DNA of 23,520 nt, from contig JAEDDW010000026.1 in assembly GCA_016293645.1 (NCBI GenBank), forward strand, positions 1-23,520, given 5' to 3'. The notes under the pieces are model-generated. The model saw only the letters and a program-made list of their open reading frames with translations, did not search any database and was not told the origin of the DNA. This DNA is from Treponema sp. (lineage in GTDB: Bacteria > Spirochaetota > Spirochaetia > Treponematales > Treponemataceae). The translations under genes were made by a program, and so were the position numbers. Each line of letters opens with the position of its first letter. Within the stretch, counting starts at the first letter, position 1. This document shows, piece by piece, positions 7,174 to 15,080 of this stretch.

Positions 7174-10100
7174 TGAGACTGAAGAAAAAGTAAAGAAAAC
7201 TACGGCAAGAAAAACTGCCGCAACAAATACAAAAGCAAAAAAAACTGAAGCGGAGTCGGAAAGCGGTGTAAAGAAACCTCGGACAACGAAAAAAAAGTCA
7301 GAAGATTCCGCTGCTGAAGCAATGGAAAAAAAGCCTGCTGCAAGAAAAAGAACTGCTGCATCGAAAACGGCTTCTGCAACTAAGACTGATGTTGAACCTA
7401 AGAAGACTGTTGCTACCGGAAAGACAGCTGCCAGAAAAACGGCAGCAAAAAAAGCTGATGCAGAAAATGAACCAGCTATAAAAAAAACAGCGGCAAAGAC
7501 CCCTGCTGGAACAAGGAAAACAGCTGCACGAAAAACTGATGCGTCAAAAAGTGATGGCAACGGTTCCGTGGAAGCAAAGAAGCCCGTCCGGAAAACTGCG
7601 GCAAGAAAGGCAAGTGCGGTTCCAAAGGAAGATTCCGCCATGGAAATAAAAGCAGAATCGAAAGTGACTGCCGAAGCTTCTGATAAAACTGTTCTTTCTC
7701 CTACCGGAGTCATGCCAAAAATCAATATGGATTCTTCTGGTTCCGTAGAAAATAAAAATATTGGTTACAGACCGGATGAAAAGGATGATTCGGCAGTCCT
7801 TGCAGAAAGATATGCAGAGACATCACTTGAAGTTACTGAAACAGATACAATTGCATCTGATAAAAATGAAGATTTCAGGCCACTTGAAGAAATGATGCAG
7901 ACTGCAGGGCTCAGAAAAAAAACTGAGGGAACATATGCACAGTACAGGGAAAAGAAGAACGGCAGGAAATGGCTTCTTTTACTGCTTCTCCTGCTGGGGC
8001 TGTTCGGCACTGGTATAGGCATAGGAATCAAATTTTTCTCAGGCAGTGGCATTGAAAAAACGATACAGAGCCCTGAAGACATAATTGCATATTGCGAAAA
8101 ATTGATTGGAAAGGGGGAATATGCACAGGCTCTGGGAATTCTTTCCGGTCTTAACATCAATGGTACTGATGATCATTCCGTTTCTCTAAGAAATCAGATA
8201 AATGCACTTATGAAATCCGGTTTTGAGAAAGCTGTGGCTGAGGGTAGGGAAAATGAGATTCTTGATGCTGTTGAAGCCCTTTCAAAGAAAGGAAAATATT
8301 CTGAGGCGTTGAAAATTCTTGCTTCCGGGGCTTCTCTTTCTGGGGACGATGAAAAATTTTCTGCAGTCAAAAATAGAATACATGATCTGGAGAAAAATAT
8401 TGTTGAAAAAGCTGTCATAGAAGGACATGCTCAGGATGTTGTTGATACGGCGAAAAAACTCATCGGAGACGGAGAATTCCTGCCTGCTATGGAAATTCTT
8501 GATTTCCTTGAAGTGAAGGGAAATGATGCGGAATCAAGAATGCTTAGAAATCAGATATATTCACTTAAGAAGGACGCTGTCAAGAAAGCTGTTGCCGACG
8601 GAAAAACGGAAGATGTTCTTGATTTCATTGAAAATCTGTCGAGAAATGGTGATGCTGTAAATGCCCTTGAATATCTTTCCTATGTTGAAATTGATGGGAA
8701 TGGCGAGAATGCTGATTCTCTTAGGGAAAGACTTTCAAATCAGAAAAAAGATGTGCTGAAGAAGGCCTTTGAAGATGGAAAACAGGAAGAGATTATCGCA
8801 AAAGCCAGACAGATGATTGCTGACGGAGATTATGAAACTGCATTGGAATTTTTGAGTTCAGTGAAGCCTGAAGGCGATGACCTTGAGTCCAGGGCTTTTA
8901 GGAATACACTGAAAAGTCTCACAAACGATACTGTCGAGAGGGCTCTGGCTGAAGGCAGAATTGATGATGTGCTGAAAACCGCGGATTCCCTGTCAAATAA
9001 CGGTCAGTATGCGGATGCTGTTGAACTGCTTGATATGATTGATATCAGTGGAAATTCTGCAGAAGCTAATGCTCTCAGAGACAGAGTAAATGACAGAAAA
9101 AAAGAAATCGTAGACAAAGCCGTTGAAAACGGAAAAGCCGGTCAGTTCATTGAAAATGCAGCAAGAATGATTGATGACGGAGATTATTCAGGTGCTGTCA
9201 AATTGTTGAATTCGGCCAAAATAGATGGTAATGACGATGACTTAAAAAAACTTCAGAAGGAAGTTGATTCCCTTAAGAAGACTGCTGTCAGAAAAGCTGT
9301 TGAAGAAGGTAGAGGTGAAGAGATTCTTGATACAGCCGAGAAGATCATGAGAAATGGTGATTACAAGGGGGCTGAAGAAATCCTTTCTGAACTTCTTGAT
9401 TCTGGAAACAGCCCTGAATCAAAGGCTTTGAAAGAAAAGGCCGAAAGAATGAAAAGACAGAATGAGGTTTTTTCCATGGGACAGGGGATGACTGACGATG
9501 AAAAAACTGCCCTTGCGGAAAAACTCATAAAAGAAGGCCGTTATGATGAGGCTTTGGCATTGCTTAATTCGATTGATGCAAGCGGCAATGACAAGGAAAG
9601 CAAAAAGTTAGATGAAAAGATTTCAAATCTGAAAAAAGATGCTGTTGCACGTGCAAAGAAAAACGGAGTGGATCTTGGAGTTCTTGGATACGATGAGAAT
9701 GGAAACCCTGTTCTGTCAAAAGAAGAGATTGCAAGAAGACAGCAGCAGGAAAAGAATGCCAGGGAAGCTGCTGAAAGAAAACATGATGAAGAAGTTCTTA
9801 CTGAAAAACTAAAGAAGGAAGTTGAAGAAAAATTCAGAAAAGAACAGGAAGCAATAAAAGTCGCTGAAGAGAAAAAGGCAAAGCAGGAGGCTGCAGCTAA
9901 AGCCGCCGAAGAAAAAAAGAATAGAGAACTTGCAGAAAAGAAGGCCGCCGAAGAAAAAAAGGCAAGGGAAGTGGCAGCGAAAAAAGCTGAGAAAGAAAAA
10001 CGGCTTCAGGAAGAAAACGCACGCAATGCTTCACAGAAGGCAAGAAAAGATATTGAAAACTCTATTGCGGAAGGAAAAAAGCTTCTTGAACAGGGAAATG

Positions 10101-11494
10101 TAGATGGTGCAATAAAGGCTTTTGAAAAAGCTGAATCACTGTTGCCTGAAGACGATAAGCTTTATTCTGGCGAAAAGCTTGGTGAGATCGCAAATGCGCT
10201 TTATGAGGCTTCAGAAAAATCATCAGGAGAACAGAAGAAACAGCTTGAAAAACTTTCTGGTGAAAAGGCCCTTGCTGCAATTGCAAGAAATCCTGGGGAT
10301 CCTAATGCTCTTTTTGTTGCCGGTATGGATGCCATTACAAAGAGAAATCTTTCTGGCGCAGAAGAATATCTGATGAATGCCATCGCAAAAAATCCTACCA
10401 ACTATATGTATTACTATCAGCTTGGTCGTGTTCTTGCAATGCAGAAAAAATATGACAAGTCATTGAATGCCTTTCAGTCGTGTGTGAAACTTAACGATAG
10501 GTTTGCTCCTGCATATTACAATTCCGGTTATGTCAGTGAACAGTCCGGAAAGAAACAGGATGCGTTGAGTTATTACAGGAAAGCAACTGAAGTAAATCCT
10601 TCTCACGAAAATGCCCATATTGGACAGGGGCATATTTTTATGGAAATGAAAAAATACGATGAAGCCATGAAGGCTTTTACCAAGGCACAGGGCATCAATC
10701 CAAACCGATCTCAGATTTATCAGGAGCTTGGTTCATGCTGTGTTGAACAGAAGAAGTATGCGGAGGCAGAAAACTATTTCAAGAAGGCTTTGACATGTCC
10801 TGATGTCTCAAAGGAAAAAAATGCACTTACTTATTACAACCTTGCAACTGTAATGTATGAGCAGAATAAAAAAACAGAAGCTTTGGATTATGCAAAGAAG
10901 GCTTATGACAGCAAGGACAGAACAGAAAAATCGGTCAAGTCCAACATAGTTTATGTCTATGGCCTTGTCGTTCAGGACAGCGGAAGGGATGATGAAGCCA
11001 TCAAGATTTATAACGAAGGTCTTCTGATTGATGGCAGCCATGTTAAGACAAATACAAACCTTGGTGTTCTTTATCTTAAAAAGAACAGGGCTCCGGAAGC
11101 GGTTGTTGTTTTGACCAATGCATATAATGCTGAATCTGGAAATTTTGAGGTCAACAACAATCTTGGTAGTGCCTACAGACAGATCAAAGACTTTAAAAAG
11201 TCTGCGGAACATTATAAAAAGGCTCTTGCGGTGAATCCAAAGGATATGACTGTAAAGCAGAATCTTGCAAGATCCTATGCTTCTGCAGAAGATTTTAAGA
11301 ATGCAAAAATTGTTTATCAGGATCTGATAAAGACTGAACCTTCAAAATGGGATCACTGGCTTGAACTTGCCAGGGTCTGCATTTCTCAAGATGACAAAAC
11401 AACTGCTGCTGCATGTCTGGATCATCTTAAGAAAAATGCACCTTCATTCCATTCTGATGAAGTCAATGCAATGATGACTGAACTTGGTTTTTAG
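7148..11494 (+). CDS. Giant membrane-anchored repeat/TPR protein with histone-like N-terminus
   Basis: This 1448-residue protein falls into five parts. Residues 1-170 are Lys/Ala/Thr-rich with recurrent K-T-A-A-R-K, like the tails of bacterial histone H1-like proteins. Residues 171-274 are an acidic linker ending in a basic patch. Residues 275-297 form one membrane span (eight Leu in a row). Residues 302-833 are nine repeats of 58-61 residues. Residues about 855-970 form a Glu/Lys/Ala coiled coil, followed by TPRs (about 970-1448, roughly ten units). Positive charge before the span predicts the N-terminus in the cytoplasm and the repeats and TPRs in the periplasm. The ATG at 7148 is chosen for GAGGGGG upstream and the 26-nt overlap with the previous gene; an in-frame ATG at 7121 lacks an SD. 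The function is unknown. A membrane tether between nucleoid and envelope is a speculative reading. Confidence 0.8.
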   Translation: MATKQSLNSETEEKVKKTTARKTAATNTKAKKTEAESESGVKKPRTTKKKSEDSAAEAMEKKPAARKRTAASKTASATKTDVEPKKTVATGKTAARKTAAKKADAENEPAIKKTAAKTPAGTRKTAARKTDASKSDGNGSVEAKKPVRKTAARKASAVPKEDSAMEIKAESKVTAEASDKTVLSPTGVMPKINMDSSGSVENKNIGYRPDEKDDSAVLAERYAETSLEVTETDTIASDKNEDFRPLEEMMQTAGLRKKTEGTYAQYREKKNGRKWLLLLLLLLGLFGTGIGIGIKFFSGSGIEKTIQSPEDIIAYCEKLIGKGEYAQALGILSGLNINGTDDHSVSLRNQINALMKSGFEKAVAEGRENEILDAVEALSKKGKYSEALKILASGASLSGDDEKFSAVKNRIHDLEKNIVEKAVIEGHAQDVVDTAKKLIGDGEFLPAMEILDFLEVKGNDAESRMLRNQIYSLKKDAVKKAVADGKTEDVLDFIENLSRNGDAVNALEYLSYVEIDGNGENADSLRERLSNQKKDVLKKAFEDGKQEEIIAKARQMIADGDYETALEFLSSVKPEGDDLESRAFRNTLKSLTNDTVERALAEGRIDDVLKTADSLSNNGQYADAVELLDMIDISGNSAEANALRDRVNDRKKEIVDKAVENGKAGQFIENAARMIDDGDYSGAVKLLNSAKIDGNDDDLKKLQKEVDSLKKTAVRKAVEEGRGEEILDTAEKIMRNGDYKGAEEILSELLDSGNSPESKALKEKAERMKRQNEVFSMGQGMTDDEKTALAEKLIKEGRYDEALALLNSIDASGNDKESKKLDEKISNLKKDAVARAKKNGVDLGVLGYDENGNPVLSKEEIARRQQQEKNAREAAERKHDEEVLTEKLKKEVEEKFRKEQEAIKVAEEKKAKQEAAAKAAEEKKNRELAEKKAAEEKKAREVAAKKAEKEKRLQEENARNASQKARKDIENSIAEGKKLLEQGNVDGAIKAFEKAESLLPEDDKLYSGEKLGEIANALYEASEKSSGEQKKQLEKLSGEKALAAIARNPGDPNALFVAGMDAITKRNLSGAEEYLMNAIAKNPTNYMYYYQLGRVLAMQKKYDKSLNAFQSCVKLNDRFAPAYYNSGYVSEQSGKKQDALSYYRKATEVNPSHENAHIGQGHIFMEMKKYDEAMKAFTKAQGINPNRSQIYQELGSCCVEQKKYAEAENYFKKALTCPDVSKEKNALTYYNLATVMYEQNKKTEALDYAKKAYDSKDRTEKSVKSNIVYVYGLVVQDSGRDDEAIKIYNEGLLIDGSHVKTNTNLGVLYLKKNRAPEAVVVLTNAYNAESGNFEVNNNLGSAYRQIKDFKKSAEHYKKALAVNPKDMTVKQNLARSYASAEDFKNAKIVYQDLIKTEPSKWDHWLELARVCISQDDKTTAAACLDHLKKNAPSFHSDEVNAMMTELGF
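7190..7620 (+). repeat. Region encoding K-T-A-A-R-K type repeats
   Basis: The DNA here is A-rich and codes for irregularly spaced copies of K-T-A/T-A-R-K, P-A-A-R-K-R and K-T-A-A-K-K, at least five in about 140 residues. This composition is typical of Lys/Ala-rich nucleic-acid-binding tails. Copies are spaced unevenly, so it is a low-complexity region rather than an exact tandem repeat. Confidence 0.7.
8051..9646 (+). repeat. Nine tandem diverged repeats of about 177 bp (58-61 residues)
   Basis: Repeat starts are 8051, 8225, 8405, 8582, 8759, 8936, 9113, 9290 and 9473. The consensus runs as (K/E)-K-A-V-x2-G-(K/R), then x3-(I/V)-(L/I)-x4 to a helix, then (N/D)-G-D/E-Y-x2-A-(L/V)-x2-L, then a turn D/E-G-N/D, then x2-S-x2-L-R-x6-L-K-K-x2-V. 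Each unit looks like two to three helices, related to but longer than TPR (34 residues). Units 2-7 are the most regular; units 1 and 9 lack the K-A-V-x2-G opening. The copies are diverged at DNA level, so the array is old. Confidence 0.8.
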
Positions 11495-11512
11495 TTGAAT
11501 AATTGATTTGAT

Positions 11513-11537
11513 GGGACTGTGCTTGCAGCCCCGTTTT
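11513..11537 (+). terminator. Weak terminator after the giant TPR gene
   Basis: GGGACTG (11513-11519) pairs with CAGCCCC (11526-11532) with one A-C mismatch and a 6-nt loop, followed by G and TTTT. It lies between two convergent genes, immediately before the mutL stop codon. The U run is short, so termination is uncertain. Confidence 0.35.
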
Positions 11538-13459
11538 CAAGTCCTTTTTACAAGAGAGAACAATTGCTTTCTTGTGATTGTGGTGAAAACTGGACGTCCA
11601 TGAGGGCAGTGGGGATCTGGAAGTTCCAGGGCTCCACGTGCGATCTGCGAGGCGGTCTGTGCGTCAAGGACTGTTCCGTCCATTACAGCAGTACGACAGG
11701 CTGTTGAAGCAATTGCACAATTCATCAGATCTGCCGGATTTATGCGTCTGTCAAGAACATCCTTCTTCAAATCCGCTTCTTTTCCTTTCCATCTGGCAGG
11801 AACTGAAGTGAATTCCCATCTTCCGTTTCCACAGTTTTTACATTCAAAACCTGCTTCCTTAAGTTTATCTTTTATGGCTTCAATGTAATTGTCATCTGCA
11901 TCGTTGTCTGTCTGGACTGCATAAGGTACCAGCAGCTTCTGTGTTTCTTTTGCCTCAGACATCAGCTGATTGTAAAGCATTCTTTCATGGGCTGCGTGCT
12001 GGTCAATTATATAGAGAACATCGTTTTTTTCTGCTATCAGGAATGTTCCCATGGTGCTGCCGACAAAATGAAATCCATCATCTGAATTCGGGATTTCTGG
12101 ATCTTTTATCGTAATATTGTCAGGCAGGTAGTTAGGCTTGGATGAAACGGAAGCTTCATTGATGAAATTTGCTGATGTTTCCGTGTTTGTGAAAAATCTG
12201 GATCGGCCCCCTCCTGACCATGAATGGGTTTTATCTGAAAAATGAGCTGAATCTGTTTTTTCTCTTTTTATGTCACCGTAGGAGACATTGCTGTTGATTT
12301 TATATTTTGAGACTGAAGGTTTGTTGTTATCGAAATAAAGATCGGGAGATTCAAAGGCAAGGAGTTTTTCTGCCTCATTTTTTTCTTCGCTCAATGCAAG
12401 TTGTGCAAGATCAAGGTTTTCTTCCGATGATGGAAGATCAGAAGAATTTTCTGGAAGCATGGTCTTGACTGTATACTGTTTGAAGAAATTTCTTATTGAT
12501 GAACTTACTTCATGGTGAAGTGTGCTTATATCCTTGAATCTTGCTTCTTTCTTTGCAGGGTGAATGTTGAAATCAACAAGAGAAGAATCCATCTGCACAA
12601 AAAGACAGGCCACAGGGAATGTTCCGTTTGGAAAGTATCCCTGGGTTCCGTAGACTATGGCCTGGACAAGAGAGTATTCCTGTATTTTTCTACCGTTGAC
12701 GTAGATGAAAATGTCTTTCCTGCTTGATCTTGTTACAGAAGGCTCGCCGATGATGATCGTGAAGGAAAACTTATCGCTGGGTTTTTCGACCTTTATTTCG
12801 TAGAAAAGTTCTTCGTTTTCAAAGAACTGGTTTGTCTGCACGAATCGTTCTTTCAGCGACTGACCTGCCGGAAGATTGAGCTTTTCTTCGCCGTCACTTG
12901 TGAATGTAAAAGCAATGTCCGGGCGTGGAAGTACCTTTTCTTCAAAAGTTGAGCGGCACATGGTTCCTTCACTGGACGGTCTTTTAAGAAATTGTCTTCT
13001 TGCAGGAAAATTTTCAAACAGTCCCTGAGTCTGTACTATTGTTCCGTCTGTAAGAGAGCATGGTGTTATTATGTGGTCTTCCGTGACGGAAGCGTTCATC
13101 CTGTTTCCACCGCTGATTATTTCGAGACGGCTTACAGCTGCCATTGAAGACAAAGCTTCTCCACGGAATCCCAAAGTGGAAAGATGGAGAAGATCTGATT
13201 CCGTTGAAATTTTGCTTGTTGCGTGAGGCCTTGCACATTGTGTCAGATCTTCTTTTGTCATGCCGCAGCCGTTGTCGACAACGCGGATTTTTTCGATTCC
13301 GCCTGATTCAATTTCAACATCAATTTTTGTTGCGCCTGAGTCAACTGCATTGTCCATGAGTTCACGGACAATTGCATTGGGTCTGTCGATGACTTCTCCT
13401 GCTGCGATTTTTCTTGCGACTTCTGCGTTTAATAATCTGACTCTGCGCTGTTCTGCCAT
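11537..13459 (-). CDS. mutL: DNA mismatch repair protein MutL
   Basis: This 640-residue protein is of normal length. The N-terminal GHKL ATPase is complete: the E-L-M-D-N-A-V-D-S-G-A-T box near 33-44, DNGCGM, HATSKI and GFRGEAL. The C-terminal dimerisation/endonuclease domain has D486-Q-H-A-A-H-E492 and late ACR and CPHGRP motifs, as in endonuclease-type MutL. The family motif DQHA-x2-E-x4-E ends here in Asn497 instead of Glu. The linker (about 335-445) is poorly conserved and Ser-rich. MutL couples mismatch recognition by MutS to strand nicking or removal. ATG 13459 directly follows the xseB stop (TAA-ATG), with AGGA inside the end of xseB as SD. It is the last gene of xseA-xseB-mutL, so exonuclease VII and mismatch repair are made together. 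Confidence 0.95.
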   Translation of the reverse strand: MAEQRRVRLLNAEVARKIAAGEVIDRPNAIVRELMDNAVDSGATKIDVEIESGGIEKIRVVDNGCGMTKEDLTQCARPHATSKISTESDLLHLSTLGFRGEALSSMAAVSRLEIISGGNRMNASVTEDHIITPCSLTDGTIVQTQGLFENFPARRQFLKRPSSEGTMCRSTFEEKVLPRPDIAFTFTSDGEEKLNLPAGQSLKERFVQTNQFFENEELFYEIKVEKPSDKFSFTIIIGEPSVTRSSRKDIFIYVNGRKIQEYSLVQAIVYGTQGYFPNGTFPVACLFVQMDSSLVDFNIHPAKKEARFKDISTLHHEVSSSIRNFFKQYTVKTMLPENSSDLPSSEENLDLAQLALSEEKNEAEKLLAFESPDLYFDNNKPSVSKYKINSNVSYGDIKREKTDSAHFSDKTHSWSGGGRSRFFTNTETSANFINEASVSSKPNYLPDNITIKDPEIPNSDDGFHFVGSTMGTFLIAEKNDVLYIIDQHAAHERMLYNQLMSEAKETQKLLVPYAVQTDNDADDNYIEAIKDKLKEAGFECKNCGNGRWEFTSVPARWKGKEADLKKDVLDRRINPADLMNCAIASTACRTAVMDGTVLDAQTASQIARGALELPDPHCPHGRPVFTTITRKQLFSLVKRT

Positions 13460-13753
13460 TTACGATCTTGTTCCTGTGATTTCTGTTGATTCGTTGAAAA
13501 GTTCAAGGGATGGTGCTGCTTTTGAAGATGTCCTCCTTGTTTTTTTAGGAGCTGATTCCTCTTCCTCAGCTGCGGGACTGTTCATCAGTATCTGGATTTT
13601 TCCTTCCATGGCATCAAGTTCCTTCTCCAGGGATTTTGCCAGCTTGATTCCTTCCTCAAAGTTTTTAAGGGCATCCTCAACACTTATGTCGCTTTGCTTG
13701 ATGTTCTGTGAAAGTTCCTCTAGTTTTTCAAGCTTTTCCTCAAAGTTTGTCAT
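13460..13753 (-). CDS. xseB: Exodeoxyribonuclease VII small subunit
   Basis: This 97-residue protein opens with the XseB helical domain (F-E-E-K-L-E-K-L-E, later S-V-E-D-A-L-K-N-F-E-E-G), about 60 residues. The acidic and Lys/Ser-rich tail of about 35 residues is not part of the usual domain. XseB subunits associate along the helical arm of XseA to form exonuclease VII, which degrades single-stranded DNA. ATG 13753 has GAGG about 7 nt upstream. The gene abuts mutL and lies 65 nt after xseA. Confidence 0.9.
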   Translation of the reverse strand: MTNFEEKLEKLEELSQNIKQSDISVEDALKNFEEGIKLAKSLEKELDAMEGKIQILMNSPAAEEEESAPKKTRRTSSKAAPSLELFNESTEITGTRS

Positions 13754-13818
13754 GTTTTACCTCGTTCATAGTCTTGGACAGCTCTAACAATCTGGATGTT
13801 AAGAGTCATCCCTGGATT

Positions 13819-15024
13819 TCAGTCGACTGTAGCCGTGAATTCACCGGAAGCAGGTCTGATCTTTATTATGTCTCCGGATTTCACCTGACATGAGTCGCGT
13901 ATAATTGTTCCGTCTTTATCAGTGATCATCGAATAGCCCCTGTCAAAAATTGTCTGTGGATTGCAGTTTTCAAGTGTTTCAACAGCACGGGCAATTCTTT
14001 GTCTTCTGTCACGCAATGTATCTTCCATGTTTGTCTTCATGGATTCAAAAGCTTTGTCAAAACGTTCTGAAAAACGCTGCTCTATGTTCTGCAATCTGGT
14101 GCGCATGTTCTCAGGATCAAAGGTTTTCAGCAAAAGCCTTAGGTTGTTCAGTCTGTTTTCAATGGAACTGTAAAGATCCTTGCTGAAATAGGATAGATTT
14201 TCCAGTATCATGGATTTTTCAGGAATGACTATTTCTGCGGCGGCACTTGGTGTGGGCGCTCTTCTGTCTGCTGCAAAATCACTTAAAGCCCAGTCTATTT
14301 CGTGGCCGACAGCTGAAACGACTGGAATCCGGGACTCTGCTATAGCCCTTACGACACTCTCGTCGCTGAATGGCAAAAGATCTTCAAGACTGCCGCCGCC
14401 ACGTCCAACAATCAGGACATCACACATGTTGTATTCATTTGCAGTTTTTATCATGTTCACGATTGTTGGGGCTGCCATATCTCCCTGCACAAGGGCAGGA
14501 AAAACAATTATGTCAACCTTGTCGTTTCTTCTTTTCCGGATGTTCAGGATATCACGAAGGGCAGCACCGTTTGGACTTGTGACGATGCCGACTTTCTCAG
14601 GAAAGAATGGAAGAGGGCGTTTCCTTGCCTGATCAAAAAGGCCTTCTGCGGCAAGTTTTCTTTTGCGCATTTCAATCATTTCCATGATGTTGCCTGTTCC
14701 GGCTTTTTCCATGGATGTGATTATGAGCTGGTAGTTTCCTCTTGGAGCATAGACGCTGATTTTTCCCCTGACCTGGACCATTGTTCCGTCTTTAGGTTGA
14801 AAACCAAGATATTGGGCGTTTCCACGGAACATGACAGCACTGATCTGCGCATCAGCATCTTTGAGAGAAAAATAAAGGTGTCCTGAGGTGCTCGGCTTGA
14901 AATTTGAGATTTCCCCTCTGAGAAGGATGTTCTGAAAGGAATTTTCAAGCATTGTCTTGATGAGTTCCGTCAGCTGGCTTACCGTCAGATGATTGTCTTT
15001 TTTCTGTTCCAATATTCCTTCCAT
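13819..15024 (-). CDS. xseA: Exodeoxyribonuclease VII large subunit
   Basis: This 401-residue protein is near the normal length. It has the N-terminal OB-fold (about 14-110, with G-H-L-Y-F-S-L-K-D), then the catalytic domain with V-G-I-V-T-S-P-N-G-A-A-L-R-D, GRGGGSLEDLLPF and S-A-V-G-H-E-I-D, and a coiled C-terminal arm ending in G-Y-S-M-I. The enzyme digests single-stranded DNA from either end to oligonucleotides. ATG 15024 has no SD. The promoter just upstream predicts a transcript start only 2-4 nt before the ATG, so translation is likely leaderless or nearly so. It is the first gene of the xseA-xseB-mutL unit. Confidence 0.95.
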   Translation of the reverse strand: MEGILEQKKDNHLTVSQLTELIKTMLENSFQNILLRGEISNFKPSTSGHLYFSLKDADAQISAVMFRGNAQYLGFQPKDGTMVQVRGKISVYAPRGNYQLIITSMEKAGTGNIMEMIEMRKRKLAAEGLFDQARKRPLPFFPEKVGIVTSPNGAALRDILNIRKRRNDKVDIIVFPALVQGDMAAPTIVNMIKTANEYNMCDVLIVGRGGGSLEDLLPFSDESVVRAIAESRIPVVSAVGHEIDWALSDFAADRRAPTPSAAAEIVIPEKSMILENLSYFSKDLYSSIENRLNNLRLLLKTFDPENMRTRLQNIEQRFSERFDKAFESMKTNMEDTLRDRRQRIARAVETLENCNPQTIFDRGYSMITDKDGTIIRDSCQVKSGDIIKIRPASGEFTATVD

Positions 15025-15033
15025 AATTTTGGG

Positions 15034-15062
15034 ATTGTAAACATTCCATTTAATTTAGACAA
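15034..15062 (-). promoter_or_regulatory. Promoter of xseA, predicting a near-leaderless mRNA
   Basis: On the minus strand TTGTCT (15062-15057), a 17-bp spacer and TACAAT (15039-15034) form a good sigma-70-type pair. Placing the start 6-8 bases after the -10 gives +1 near 15026-15028, against the xseA ATG at 15024. Confidence 0.6.
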
Positions 15063-15080
15063 GGGAATTCCGATAATGAA

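Noticed and set aside
7117..7725. Long minus-strand open frame (202 codons) opposite the K-T-A-A-R-K region
   Set aside because: It is Phe/Ala/Val-rich because it mirrors Lys/Ala/Thr codons of the real gene; it has no SD or domain.
13260..13787. Plus-strand open frame (175 codons) opposite mutL and xseB
   Set aside because: It lies antisense to two clearly identified genes and is Ser/Phe/Leu-rich, as expected for a shadow.
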